A stretch of DNA of 64,000 bases, from assembly GCA_025266875.1 (NCBI GenBank), contig JALLLT010000073.1:1-64000 (forward strand), given 5' to 3'. A program made the position numbers and the translations under genes. Of this stretch, positions 33,636 to 43,025 are shown piece after piece; within the stretch, counting starts at the first letter, position 1, and each line of letters starts with the position of its first letter. Origin of the DNA: Fennellomyces sp. T-0311 (taxonomy: Eukaryota; Mucoromycota; Mucoromycetes; Mucorales; Lichtheimiaceae). The notes under the pieces were generated by a model. It did no database searches, was not told where the DNA came from, and saw only the letters and a program-made list of their open reading frames with translations.

Positions 33636-35030
33636 ATGTCGACACTCGATTTAACTCGCTCTCAAGCACCAATTAAAAGGGATGAATGGATCTCCTTTAT
33701 TCGAGTTTATCGATATATGAAGCAGCTACAAGAAGCAGGTGTCTACCCCAAGAAGTTTGACTTCAGGAACCTGCTATGTGACGTCCTTGGAGTTGGAGAC
33801 CAAACGGCTCGAACTATCATCAAGTATTCTAATGACGGGATTTTACCTGATGATTGCAAGAAATTAGGTCGGCCGGAAAAAGAGCTCGATGCTGATTATG
33901 TCAAGTCAATGCGCGATTTCGCCAAAACCAATTGCAAAAGTGGCCAGCCTCTCACTGCGAAACGTATGCGACAGCACCTTCTTGGCAGCGGTTACGATGT
34001 GCCTGGGCTTACCGTCATGAGAAAAGATATGAAGAAGGCTGGTTTACGTTATGGAAAAGGAGCCCGCCAAAACATTCTGCATGATAGTGAGGAAGTAGTG
34101 GCGTATCGGCAGAAGTATGTCGAGCGCCGCCTGGCCAACCTAAACGCTGATGGATTACCAATAAGGCCCGAGATTTTCCTGGATGAATCCTATTGCCATC
34201 TGGATCACCACGCCAAACAAACATGGTTTGTTCCAGATGAAGAACCAGTGAAGGAATCCGGACGCAAGCCAATGCTGGTGATCTTCGGTGCTATTGCTGT
34301 ACAAAATGTGGCCAGGCATCTTGTTGCCGAGATTGTTGAAGAGAATTTGCTCATCTGGCCAGTGAATGGGACGTGGCACATCTAATCCGCTGGCACTAAG
34401 CGTGGTCGTCCTGCAACAAGAAACACTGTGAAGAAGTGGGCTAATCTCCCAGAATGTGTCAAAGTTGCAAAGATCATGCCAGATTACCATGATTACCACA
34501 GCAACTTCAACTCAAGCTTGTTCGAGAAGCTCTTTGAAAGACTTTGCGACAAGTTGAAGAAGAAGTATGGCCAATGTGATGTTCATATGGATGGTGCAAA
34601 ATACCATTTCCGTAAGATCAACCCGCAGCCAACTTCACAGGCAAATGCTACCAAAATCCTGAAGTGGTATCGTGACAACCCGGTTTCATTGCCAGAACCA
34701 AATGCAAACAATCGCGTAACCAGGGCAATGATGCTTCAGAAGCTCAGGAGTATACGCAATGACTATCCAGCTAGTTATGCTGTTCATAACATTGCAAACA
34801 AGTACGGTCACAGGATTATGAAGACACCTCCGTACCATTGTGAACTTCAACCAATTGAGGGACTCTGGGGGATTGCCAAGCAGCAAGTGGCTTATAGCCC
34901 GGACCTTGAGAACAACGAGGTACAGCTTGCGCATCGTCTATATGAGCTTTTCGCAAAAGTTGAGGAACGTAGCCTTCTTTCCCTTTGGCAAAAGACAGTG
35001 AAGATATGTGTAGAGTATAGTGAAGCATAA
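33636..35030 (+). pseudogene. Tc1-like transposase, copy 3, single stop
   Basis: Starts MSTLDLTRSQAPIKRDEWIS. N-terminal helices are followed by a LGRPEKELD motif and a second helix-turn-helix-like region. The catalytic residues are the Asp in IFLDESYCHLDHH, the Asp in VHMDGAKYHFRKI and the Glu in ELQPIEGLWGIAK; 88 residues separate the second Asp from the Glu. A TAA at 34383-34385 interrupts an otherwise open frame of about 465 codons; copy 4 has GAA there. Confidence 0.88.
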
Positions 35031-35187
35031 TTTTTAGGTTGGTTCTCCATCTCCGAAATTTTTCAAAAAAATGAAATTAATTTTTTTTACTTTATATATA
35101 GACAGCTATACTTTTTTGCATTTTTTTAAAACAAGAACTAAAAATACAAAAATTTTACACAGTAAACTATAATGTCCTTTTTTTTAT
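35031..35187. other. 3' part of Tc1-like element 3, left of the Crypton
   Basis: AT-rich non-coding tail shared with copy 4 (51356-51508), ending in the T-tract used by the Crypton. Confidence 0.7.
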
Positions 35188-35330
35188 CAAATCCCCAAGT
35201 CCCTCCGCGTCCCACCTTAGTCCCAAAAATTTTAAACTTCCGAGGGACTTCCACATTTTTTAAGCCAATTATTTTGGCGAAACAGCAAAATAACTGACTT
35301 ATTTTTGGTCAAAGTCCCTCCCTAGTCCCG
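35188..35330. repeat. AGTCCC-rich Crypton end
   Basis: AGTCCC or GGGACT occurs at about 35198, 35219, 35254, 35309 and 35322. The other Crypton end (38948-38984) has AGTCCC and GGGACT again. Repeated short motifs at both ends could be recombinase binding sites. Confidence 0.6.
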
Positions 35331-35861
35331 AGCTTTTCGTAAAGCACTTCTCAACGTGTTTATTCTTTTAACGTTGCCATAAGAGAGTGAATTTTGCAAT
35401 TCACTTCATCAAGATCTCCATGTGAATGGGAATCAGCGACATTCCCTTAGTTCTGTATAGGAAGAAACAAGCCGTTTTTTGCATTCTAAGCTGTATTATG
35501 CGCGTATGTTACACTTGACAACATATTTTTTCAGGTTACATATTCAAGATGCAACAATGGAAGTAACAACACTAAAGAGGTGCATGGATTCCATATCATG
35601 ACGGATTGTGGGGATAGATAAGCATTCAAGTATGTTTGCTATAGAATGAAACAGTTAATGTCATACATTACTATAGTGTTTATTCTACTGTTTAAAACAG
35701 TGATATTCAAACAACATTGAAGAGTAAACGGTGCTTTATCTGGTAGCGATGTATATTTAAGTACTGACAGGGATGATATGGACGAAAAGAAGAAAATATA
35801 GAATATACGTATTTAAGAAGTAAATGAGCAAGAAACAAAGAGGCAATGGGAGAGGCATGTA
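35331..35861. other. Crypton 3' non-coding part
   Basis: AT-rich, with no gene recognised. Follows the stop codon of the recombinase on the minus strand. Confidence 0.5.
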
Positions 35862-36357
35862 CTATCTAAAAAATTCGGCAAGAGTTGCTTTGCTATAAGC
35901 TATGCTGTTAAGAGATCTATTTTTCTGCGAAAGTCTTCTCGCCTCAAGTATCGCCAGAGCGGCTTGATCATTGATACCATTCCGTTTGGCAAAATCCTGG
36001 ATACCAGCTATAAGATTTCCTCTGCGTTGAACCCATTTCTTCTCCCCTTCGTCAAGAAGACCATACTTGTCCAACCGCCACTTGTAACCCCAATCACGTT
36101 CCAAATCGCCAAACGCAACAAATTGAGGATGGATACCGACAAACCATTCCTTCCAGAGCATATCGAAGGTTACAGTATTCCTTGACATTCGAAAACCAGT
36201 TGGTGGCCCACCTGGTTCCGAGGCTCGCGAGGAAGAGTGTGGTAATGCAGGCTCAGAAGGAGGCAAGGATGTTGCGGATATAGGTGCAGTTGGTGGAAGT
36301 GGAGGAAGATATGGCAGCGAAACAGTCGCTGAAGTCAGTGGTGATGCTTCTGCTGCC

Positions 36358-36391
<34 letters not shown>

Positions 36392-38680
36392 GCTGGAGTT
36401 CTTGGCCTTGGCCTAAGTTTAATGACACTGTCAATGGAATATGACCAGATGCAACGTTTGACCAGTGCCGGATCAACTCGTTTGTGCTGTTCGACTGTTC
36501 GATCAGTCCAGGCATCGCTTGGAGTGGAGTGAGAGCGGAAATAAGTGCCTGAACCTGCTGTTTGAGGGCGGCAAACTGAGTGTTGAACATCTGGTTCTGT
36601 ACTTCGATACGCGACGCGAGTTGTTGGTTTATATCCGCCAATTGTTGTTCGATGACGGGCACCGCTCGCTGCAGCAACAGTTCGGTTGGCTCAACGTCAG
36701 CGTCCAATGCACTATTCAAGGCCCTACGTATATAGTGTATAAAGCTGTATTTAGTATATAGTCTACTTGGTGCATAATTGCAGGAAGAGTTACCTTTCAA
36801 ATTCAAGATAGTCGTCATCTTGAAACAAGTCATCACCCCATAGATAATGGTTTGGGAACTTCTTCTTCAACACCACAGAATCTTGCAGGAACACAATTCG
36901 CAACTGCTCGAGCAGCTTCAAGAACATGTCTGCAGCACATAAACTCTCTTCAACACCGCCATCTGTATCAAGTCGCTCGCGCCAATGGTCAACGAACGGA
37001 AACACCATCTTGCGCAGTCTCTCGGGTGGCATCACAGTAGCTCGGACGAGATAGAACTGACCGGCTTCCCGCGGAAATCCTGCCAAGGTTCGTAAGAACT
37101 CATGAGGGAGATTGGTCAAATAGCTTGTGGTGAGTGAACTAGAGTTCCAACGACCAGCACGACGAATAGCTGCCTTGCTCGATCCTGCAATTTCTGCCAT
37201 TCGCGCACCAGCACCTCGCATTGCATGGGTCTTAGCCTTGGAGTGAAGACCGATGGCCTTGAACGCATCTTTAATGACGGACAGATGCTGGTTATAGCTT
37301 AATGCCTTAGTGGGATCGGCGTCATTGGGCTTGATCAACTTGTAATGATACCAGTCAGAATTGCGGTTCAATCCAGGGAACTCCTCCTTGGTATCGTGGT
37401 GGTAGCGACTGAACAAGTAGAAAGAAAGCATCATCTGTGGGCAAATGTCTACTTTCTTGTTGCGCAAGCATCCTGCAACCTCGACACGGCCGTTCTTGTT
37501 GGTCTTGCCTTGTTTGAGGATCATCACCAGTGCGTGGCAGTCAGTAATTCCTTCGTACTCCAGATGAACCGACTGCAGATCTGGAAACTCCAAACCACGG
37601 ATACTTTTGCCACGAAGCAAGCCATAATGCTGTAGAAGGAATGACACACCGTTACGTAGGCCAAGCTCACTATCCTGGCTGAAGAAGTAGTTGACAATAT
37701 CTTCCATTTCGGCGCGTGTTGCATAGCCGTCAGCAGCAGTAAACGCTCCTCTGTCGTCGAAATTCTCGCGGCTGATTCTGTTGTCTTCCTTGCGCAACCA
37801 ATCAAGTAGAGCTGTAACACGTTTTCCACGGGGACTCGGACGGAAAACATTGTTCGTCAAGCATTGCTCAGCCCAAAGATCGACTATAGAGGCAGCGTAC
37901 ATCTCCACAGTCGCCAGTTTCACGCGTTTGCCATGTGGAACTGCAACAGAAGCGGCCGCAAGCTCGGCAGTCTCAGGATCCACAGGGGTAGCAGTATTGG
38001 CAGTGGCATTCGGTGATGAGGAAAGGTGTTCCGAGTCAAGAAGTTCCAGGTCAGCATATGGAAATGCAACCTCGGGGAGATCGTCGTCGTCTTCGTCATC
38101 ACCATTGTCAGTGTCATTGTCATCGCCATTGACATTGTCGGGATCATCGTTTGACATGGCGATCGTGCTGGTTTCTGCAGGGATAGCAGACGAACTTGAT
38201 GCGACAGGCGACAATCGTGCTTCGGGTACGCGAGGTTCTTCGGGCTCCTTTCTCTTCTTTCCTGGCTTTCGACGCAAACGAAAAGCAACCTGTAAAAGGG
38301 CTTATTAGACGTAATGCATACTAATATTTCGAGTAAGAGCTTACCTCGGTTTTCAAGAACAAATGCAACTTGCCATCGTCAGGAATATCGTTAACACCTT
38401 GCTCAAGGCACCATTTCTTGAATTCCTTCTGACGGTTCTTGTAGGCCTTTTGTGTGTTGATCGGGCGAGCTTCTCGCGAAAGTCGAAAAGTTTCCAAGGC
38501 TGCTCGATCTCTGGCAAGAATGTACGCCTCGTTTTCTCCAACAGGTAAAGGTGCCATGGCAGTTGCACTTGTAGACGACGATGACTCGGTGTTGTTCGAT
38601 TGGAGAAGATTCACATTTGGTAGACGAGATACTGCACGAGCACCATTTGCAGAACGTTTACCGCTTCCAGGGCCACCCAT
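35862..38680 (-). CDS. Crypton tyrosine recombinase with a GCR1_C-like domain
   Basis: Three exons (38680-38345, 38289-36794, 36723-35862) with introns of 55 and 70 nt give 897 residues without a stop. Start MGGPGSGKRSANGARAV was chosen because the frame upstream is non-coding. Residues about 70-112 form part of the core-binding domain (RPINTQKAYKNRQKEFKKW), interrupted by an acidic linker (about 117-220). The catalytic residues visible are Arg338 (LLRGKSIRG), His467 and Arg470 (THAMRGAG), Trp493 (RAGRWN) and Tyr502 (TSYLTN). The last exon has a coiled-coil stretch, a polyglutamine run, a Pro/Ser linker and a GCR1_C-type DNA-binding domain (TFDMLWKEWFVG ... WGYKWRLDK ... KKWVQRRGNLI). Tyrosine recombinase plus GCR1_C is the signature of fungal Cryptons. 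It is probably functional. Confidence 0.9.
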
Positions 38681-38826
38681 GATCGTGAAAAAAAAATGAA
38701 GAAAGCTGATGACTTTAAGTGAGAATTGGCGCGTATTTAAGCTTAACACGCAACAAGATCTTTATTACGCACTTCATACTGACTCTTCCGCGATATGATA
38801 TGACACACTTAGACTTGACAGCTCAA

Positions 38827-38894
38827 TGACTCATGTATTTTTTGTATAACGCTAGTGACTCATGCACATTTTCTTGTATAACCTCAGTGACTCA
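38827..38894. repeat. Three TGACTCA motifs upstream of the Crypton recombinase
   Basis: TGACTCAT occurs at 38827, 38856 and 38888, each in a loose repeat unit of 29-32 bp that includes TTGTATAAC. TGACTCA is the site bound by Gcn4/AP-1 type bZIP factors. It lies 150-210 bp upstream of the recombinase start, so a regulatory role is possible. Confidence 0.55.
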
Positions 38895-39186
38895 TGCAGG
38901 CACAACCTGCCCACCCTTATCGGAACCTCAAAAAAATTATTCTGGCGGAGTCCCTGCTACAGTGGGGACTTGCGTCGGGGACGCACTGTGTAATCTACAA
39001 AATAATCACTTTTTATTATTTGAAACGGATGTATATTGGTCCAGATATCGCAATTTTTCATCTTGTCACATTTTTTCCGATTTGTCATTATCACAATATA
39101 ATGATTCTCTCTACGCTGCATTCGGGTGTCACGCCCTTCTTAAATAATGTTCCACACGAAAGCTTATTTCCTACTTCTTTCCAAAA

Positions 39187-39527
39187 ATGCCCATTCTTAT
39201 TTGCGATTCCTGCCAGGGCCACTTACATGAGTCTTTGGACGAATGTCCAATGGCCCATGAGCTCATTGACGAAGACAGGGACATCTGTCGCTACTGCGGA
39301 GAGTTTGATCACAAAGAAGTAGATTGCCCTCTCAATCAGGATCCGTCGAACAATGAGGCTCCGGTCGAGAATGCTGTGTCAGCGGAGAGCGGTGACTCTG
39401 CAGTAAGAAAATACTACGTTGTTTCCCTGTGCACTTCGTTAACTTTTGCCATGAACTAAAGGAGGAAGACCTGCACCCGTTCTATCAGTCTGCGTTCGAT
39501 AACGCTGAAGAAGAGAATCATCAATAA
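39187..39527 (+). CDS. Small zinc-knuckle protein (93 residues)
   Basis: Exons 39187-39402 and 39462-39527 join over a 59-nt GT...AG intron to a 93-residue frame. Two metal-binding motifs stand in tandem: ICDSCQGHLHESLDECP and ICRYCGEFDHKEVDCPLN; the second fits C-x2-C-x4-H-x4-C. The rest is acidic. The second motif resembles the zinc knuckles at the start of the Helitron gene (CIRCGG-TDH...CPLN), so the gene may be a captured or shed Helitron exon. No lesion is visible. It lies just right of Tc1-like element 3. Whether it is expressed is unknown. Confidence 0.6.
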
Positions 39528-39571
39528 AACAGTTTTTACTGCTTATAAAAGCTCGTATCTAGGTATTTAAG

Positions 39572-39712
39572 ATGGCTGAGTCATCACCTGTCTCGCTTTG
39601 CTCGACAGGTGACGACTCGGCCATAAAGTTTAAATTACGAGCCGGCTCACCGTTGAATAACCTGCAGCGCAGCAAAGGGGATCATTCAGTCGAGCGTAGC
39701 GAGACAGGTGAC
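39572..39712. repeat. Inverted repeat around CACCTGTC/GACAGGTG
   Basis: A 21-base arm (39572-39592) is the inverse of 39604-39624 with three mismatches, over an 11-base loop. A further GAGACAGGTGACG copy lies at about 39701-39713. Probably the ends of a small non-autonomous element. Confidence 0.6.
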
Positions 39713-39756
39713 GTGCTCCTAAGCCTGATAATATATACAGTAGCATTCCAATAGAG

Positions 39757-39813
39757 TTTAGGGTGTAGTTAGTCATTTAGGGTATAGTTAGCCATTTAGG
39801 GTGTAGTTAGTGA
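39757..39813. repeat. Tandem repeat, 3 x 19 bp
   Basis: Three units of TTTAGGGTGTAGTTAGTCA with one or two changes each. Confidence 0.85.
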
Positions 39814-40079
39814 CAATGCCGCGTTGCAAGCATGCATTATACAGCGGCCTTTCAAACTGAATATCAAACATTGGCTTCCAAACAAATTATCAAATATTGC
39901 CTCTCAAAACGCACTGGAGCGGAGCGAAATAAAATACAGCCCAAAGGGTGCAGTGACACGCAGTGCAGCAGAGGGGCTCGCAAACCCTGCGGCGAAGTGA
40001 AGGCTGCACTTTATTATTATTTAAGAAAAGAGTAATAGTACACTAGTTTTAACCAATAAGATGTTTAAAAAAAAAGAGA

Positions 40080-40262
40080 ATGTATGTTTTGAGCCAGGTT
40101 GAAAATCGCTTAAAGGCTACATTTAAAAAAATTAGCTGGCTCAAAGTTTACATTTGAGCAGAATGAGCTGGTTTAAAGGTGGTCATTGATCTGGCTCAAA
40201 ATTGCTCAAATGTGGGATTTGAGTCCAATTTTAGCCAGGCTAAAAATTATTTTAAGTGCAGT
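40080..40262. repeat. GCTCAAA/TTTGAGC-rich repeat, second copy
   Basis: Several GGCTCAAA and TTTGAGC motifs, ending in TTTTAAGTGCAGTGTGACC. Same family as 19866-20090. Confidence 0.5.
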
Positions 40263-40320
40263 GTGACCTGACAGCGGATGTGGCCACCACTAGCGCCATT
40301 CACAATATAATCAACATCAC

Positions 40321-40393
40321 GATTCCTTGGTGTAGTCGGTTATCACGTCTGTCTAACACACAGACGGTCCGCGGTTCGAATCCGCGAGGAATC
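40321..40393 (+). tRNA. tRNA-Val (AAC)
   Basis: A full cloverleaf of 73 nt without an intron: acceptor stem GATTCCT/AGGAATC, D arm with GGTGTAGTCGGTTATCAC, anticodon stem closing the loop CTAACAC (anticodon AAC), T arm CGCGG-TTCGAAT-CCGCG. A and B box promoter elements are present within it (TGTAGTCGG and GGTTCGAATCC). CCA is not encoded. Confidence 0.95.
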
Positions 40394-40411
40394 ATACATT
40401 ACGATTTTTGT

Positions 40412-40468
40412 AGCCATTCTACAGGCTTTGCATTTCTCTTTGTCGTGTCACTTTTGGCGGTAAGACCA
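40412..40468 (+). mobile_element. Ty3 LTR 5' fragment
   Basis: TGTAGCCATTCTACAGGC and the following T-rich stretch match the start of the LTR at 42422. The copy breaks off before the inverted LTR at 40469. It begins about 19 bp after the tRNA gene. Confidence 0.5.
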
Positions 40469-40859
40469 TAGCCAATAACAGATAAAAGGTTTTGAGAGAG
40501 AAGTAGCTAGATGACGTTTATTATTTTAGTCTATGGGGATATTTATATGTTTTCTAATGTTAATAAAATACTACTGCGGCTTACTGCGGATTGCTGCGCA
40601 TGATATGAATAATGAATGTGATGATAAAGATAATACTAAAGGGAGTACAAGAGGTATTGCGGCATACCGCAGCGATCTGTGCAACAGCTATGTAATAGAT
40701 ATAGTAGTCACCACCCCCTAAATCAGTATAAGATATCAAGTAGTGCATATAGAATAAAGGACAGTTGTTACACCAGACTATTACAAGCTAATACTGCGCG
40801 ACAAGGAAGGATCATCCGAAAAGGAAACAAAAGGAAGTCCACCAGAAATGGCTACAACA
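40469..40859 (-). mobile_element. Ty3 LTR (minus orientation)
   Basis: Read on the minus strand it starts TGTTGTAGCC, directly after a purine tract (GAGGAGGGAATAT), and ends TTATTGGCTA. It has TATAAATA-like sequence and matches the LTRs at 42422-42724 and 49082-49381 at both ends. Confidence 0.75.
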
Positions 40860-41780
40860 ATATTCCCTCCTCAGACTGTTGTACGTCCTCGGACAACAAT
40901 GCAATATGCCTGGCAGCTTGAAGGTCATGGCGTTCAGTAGCACGGACAGCAGTAGGATCATACCATGGTTCGGATGGAGCCTTGGACGTGATATGGATGG
41001 GGCGTAGGCGGTTTGTGTGCACTCAAGAGGAATAAACTTGTCTATTTAGATCTTGTAACTGGTAGATATCTGAGCCTTGGTGTATACCAATGACTTTGAA
41101 AGGACCTTTCCAGTTGAACTTGAGACTGAGTTTGTTCTCATGCCACATTAAGACGTGATCACCAATTGAGAATTTTTGGGGCTTGAAGAGGGCATCCCAA
41201 CGTTCTTTATCTCTGGCAGCATTGGCTTTCAAATGACGTTCGGCTAACACGTGTGCCTCACGTAAGCGACGTACTTCAGGAACTCGCCCGTGTGCTTCGA
41301 CTGGCTCGTCAACAGGTGGCTCATCCAGGAAAGGGCATAAATGGTCGCCAGGCAGTACAGGTTCTTGACTATAAACCAAGAAAAAAGGGCTAAAACTGGA
41401 AGTGCGATGCTTGCGAACGTGACAAGCAAACAATGCAGCATCGACAAACTTATCCTAGTTATGAATACGGCCTTGAACATACTTGCAGAGCATTTGCTTC
41501 AAAATTCCATTGGTGCGCTCGGCCTTGCTGTTGGTGCGTGGATGGAAGGCAGAAGTAAAGATGTAGTTGACTTTGAGTCGGCCGAGATAGTGAGCGAGCA
41601 CCTTCGACATAAAATTGGCACCACGATCCATGCAGATTTCAGTAGGACAGGAGAATCGCATGATAATTTCCTCATAAATGAATTCTGCGATGGCGGCACC
41701 TGTGGCATCTGGGACTCTCACTTCGGTGTTCCATCCATGAACCAATGGCAGGGCCGAACGCATAAATGGCATACTCAAGC
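40860..41780 (-). pseudogene. Ty3 integrase C-terminal half, minus copy
   Basis: The frames contain the end of the integrase core (SAFHPRTNSKAERTNGILKQ, with the last catalytic Glu of the DDE core visible as KAERTNG), then RKHRTSSFSPFFLVYSQEP, the IGDHVLMWHENKLSLKFNWKGPFKV barrel-like domain and a C-terminal tail reaching the purine tract before the LTR. A stop near 41452 and the missing upstream part make it a fragment. Confidence 0.8.
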
Positions 41781-41782
41781 AA

Positions 41783-42421
41783 ATGTTGTGGAAGTTTGTT
41801 CAAGGCCGGATCCATGCATGGGTCAAGTACGTTGACACTGCATTGTTCACCTGCCATGTCCACAAGCATCCTACCACGAGATATAGCCCATACCTCCTGG
41901 TCTATGGTCAAGAACCCTGTTTGCCTGGTGACCCTCTGGGCTCGTTCATTGATATGGTTACGCCACCTCAAGATGAACCTATCGAAGCACATGGTCGAAT
42001 CCCTGAGGTGCGCCGCTTGCGCGAGGCACGCATCATTGCTGAACGCCGCCTAAAGAAAAATGCCGCCAAGGACAAGGAGTGCTGGGATGAAGTCTTAAAG
42101 CCTCAAAAATTTTCTGTTGGTGACCATGTCCTGATGCGACACAAAAACAAGTTGAGCCTGGAATTCAATTGGAAAGGCTCATTTAAGGTGATCGCTGTCA
42201 ACCCTGAAACTGACGTTTACAAGCTGAAGAACCTAAATGGCAAAGTCTATTATTCTTGGGTTTACACTGATCGCCTCAAGACTATTCACGTCAAGTCTCC
42301 AGTTACCAATGAACCTTGGTACGACCCCACTGCCGTCCATACTATCGAGCACCGTAATCTTCAAGCTGCCAACCATATTGCGTTGTTGTCCGAGGACGTA
42401 CAACAGTCTGAGGGGGAATAT
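41783..42421 (+). pseudogene. Ty3 integrase C-terminal part, plus copy
   Basis: Same protein region as the neighbouring minus-strand copy but on the other strand: FVQGRIHAWVKYVDTALFTC, YSPYLLVYGQEPCLPGDP, VGDHVLMRHKNKLSLEFNWKG and the tail EPWYDPTAV. It runs into a purine tract (CTGAGGGGGAATA) and then the LTR. It lacks everything upstream of the end of the integrase core. Confidence 0.8.
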
Positions 42422-42724
42422 TGTTGTAGCCATTCTGGCGGGCTTCTTTGTATTTCTCTTTTTGGGCAGGTTGTTCGTGATATCTCTTTGTTGCACAGCA
42501 ACGCGCTGTTGCATGAATATTACTCACATCGCGTCCATCCCTTTTAGACCCCAGCATGACTCACACATATTCACTTTGCTGTCCACATTACTCATACCAT
42601 AGTCATTCTATGCATTATTACAGATAGTACTTTATTAGCCAGAATATATAAATATCCCCATAGACAAAAGCAATAAACGTCATCTATCTACTTCTCTCTC
42701 AAATCTCTTTTCTGTTATTGGCCA
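42422..42724 (+). mobile_element. Ty3 LTR (plus orientation)
   Basis: TGTTGTAGCC...TTATTGGCCA, 303 bp, directly after the purine tract. A TATATAAATA box lies near 42647. The 3' LTR of the plus-strand fragment. Confidence 0.8.
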
Positions 42725-43025
42725 TGGATCTACATCGGCGCAAAGACGATAGGCCTGAAATGGGTGGAAAGAGCTGGATAGGCTTATTTATAGTCAATAG
42801 TTAGCATAGCCAACTCCGCCTTCTTGCTACCCTGCAATATCCTATCCACAGCTATATAGACTGTATAATGCCCTTTGTAGGGTTATTTGAGAGTACCAAG
42901 GCTCATGCAAAGCCAACGTGTAAACTGCCGTTTCCTTATTATTTTTATGTGATTCTTATGTAGCTTATATGCAAAAAGCTAAATTTATTTTGAAACAGGT
43001 AACAACCTTCAACAACTACTCATTT
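42725..43025. other. Gene-free stretch left of the Plavaka unit
   Basis: No gene. Around 42776-42806 there is weak similarity, inverted, to 48848-48900 (AGCT ... GGATAGGCTTAT), which could be eroded terminal repeats of the Plavaka element. Confidence 0.35.

Larger units (their letters stand above)
35188..39009 (-). mobile_element. Crypton, apparently intact, precise borders
   Basis: A 3.8-kb insertion flanked by the 7-bp direct repeat TTTTTAT (35181-35187 and 39010-39016) inside Tc1-like element 3; the uninterrupted target is seen at 51501-51520. There are no terminal inverted repeats, as expected of Cryptons, which insert by site-specific recombination of a circle at short matching sequences. 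One gene, a tyrosine recombinase, is on the minus strand and open throughout. Both ends carry clustered AGTCCC/GGGACT motifs. Confidence 0.85.
33482..39088 (+). mobile_element. Tc1-like element 3, split by a Crypton
   Basis: The left end AAGATAAATCGGAAAAAATG at 33482 follows a TA (33480-33481). The body runs to 35187, and then the sequence jumps to the Crypton. The missing right end reappears at 39010-39088, aligned base for base with the right end of copy 4 (to 51583) and followed by TA (39089-39090). Without the Crypton the element is about 1.78 kb and nearly identical to 49807-51583. Confidence 0.88.

Noticed and set aside
39757..39813. TTTAGGG units as telomere-like sequence
   Set aside because: The unit is 19 bp with a non-telomeric part; only three copies; more likely a minisatellite.
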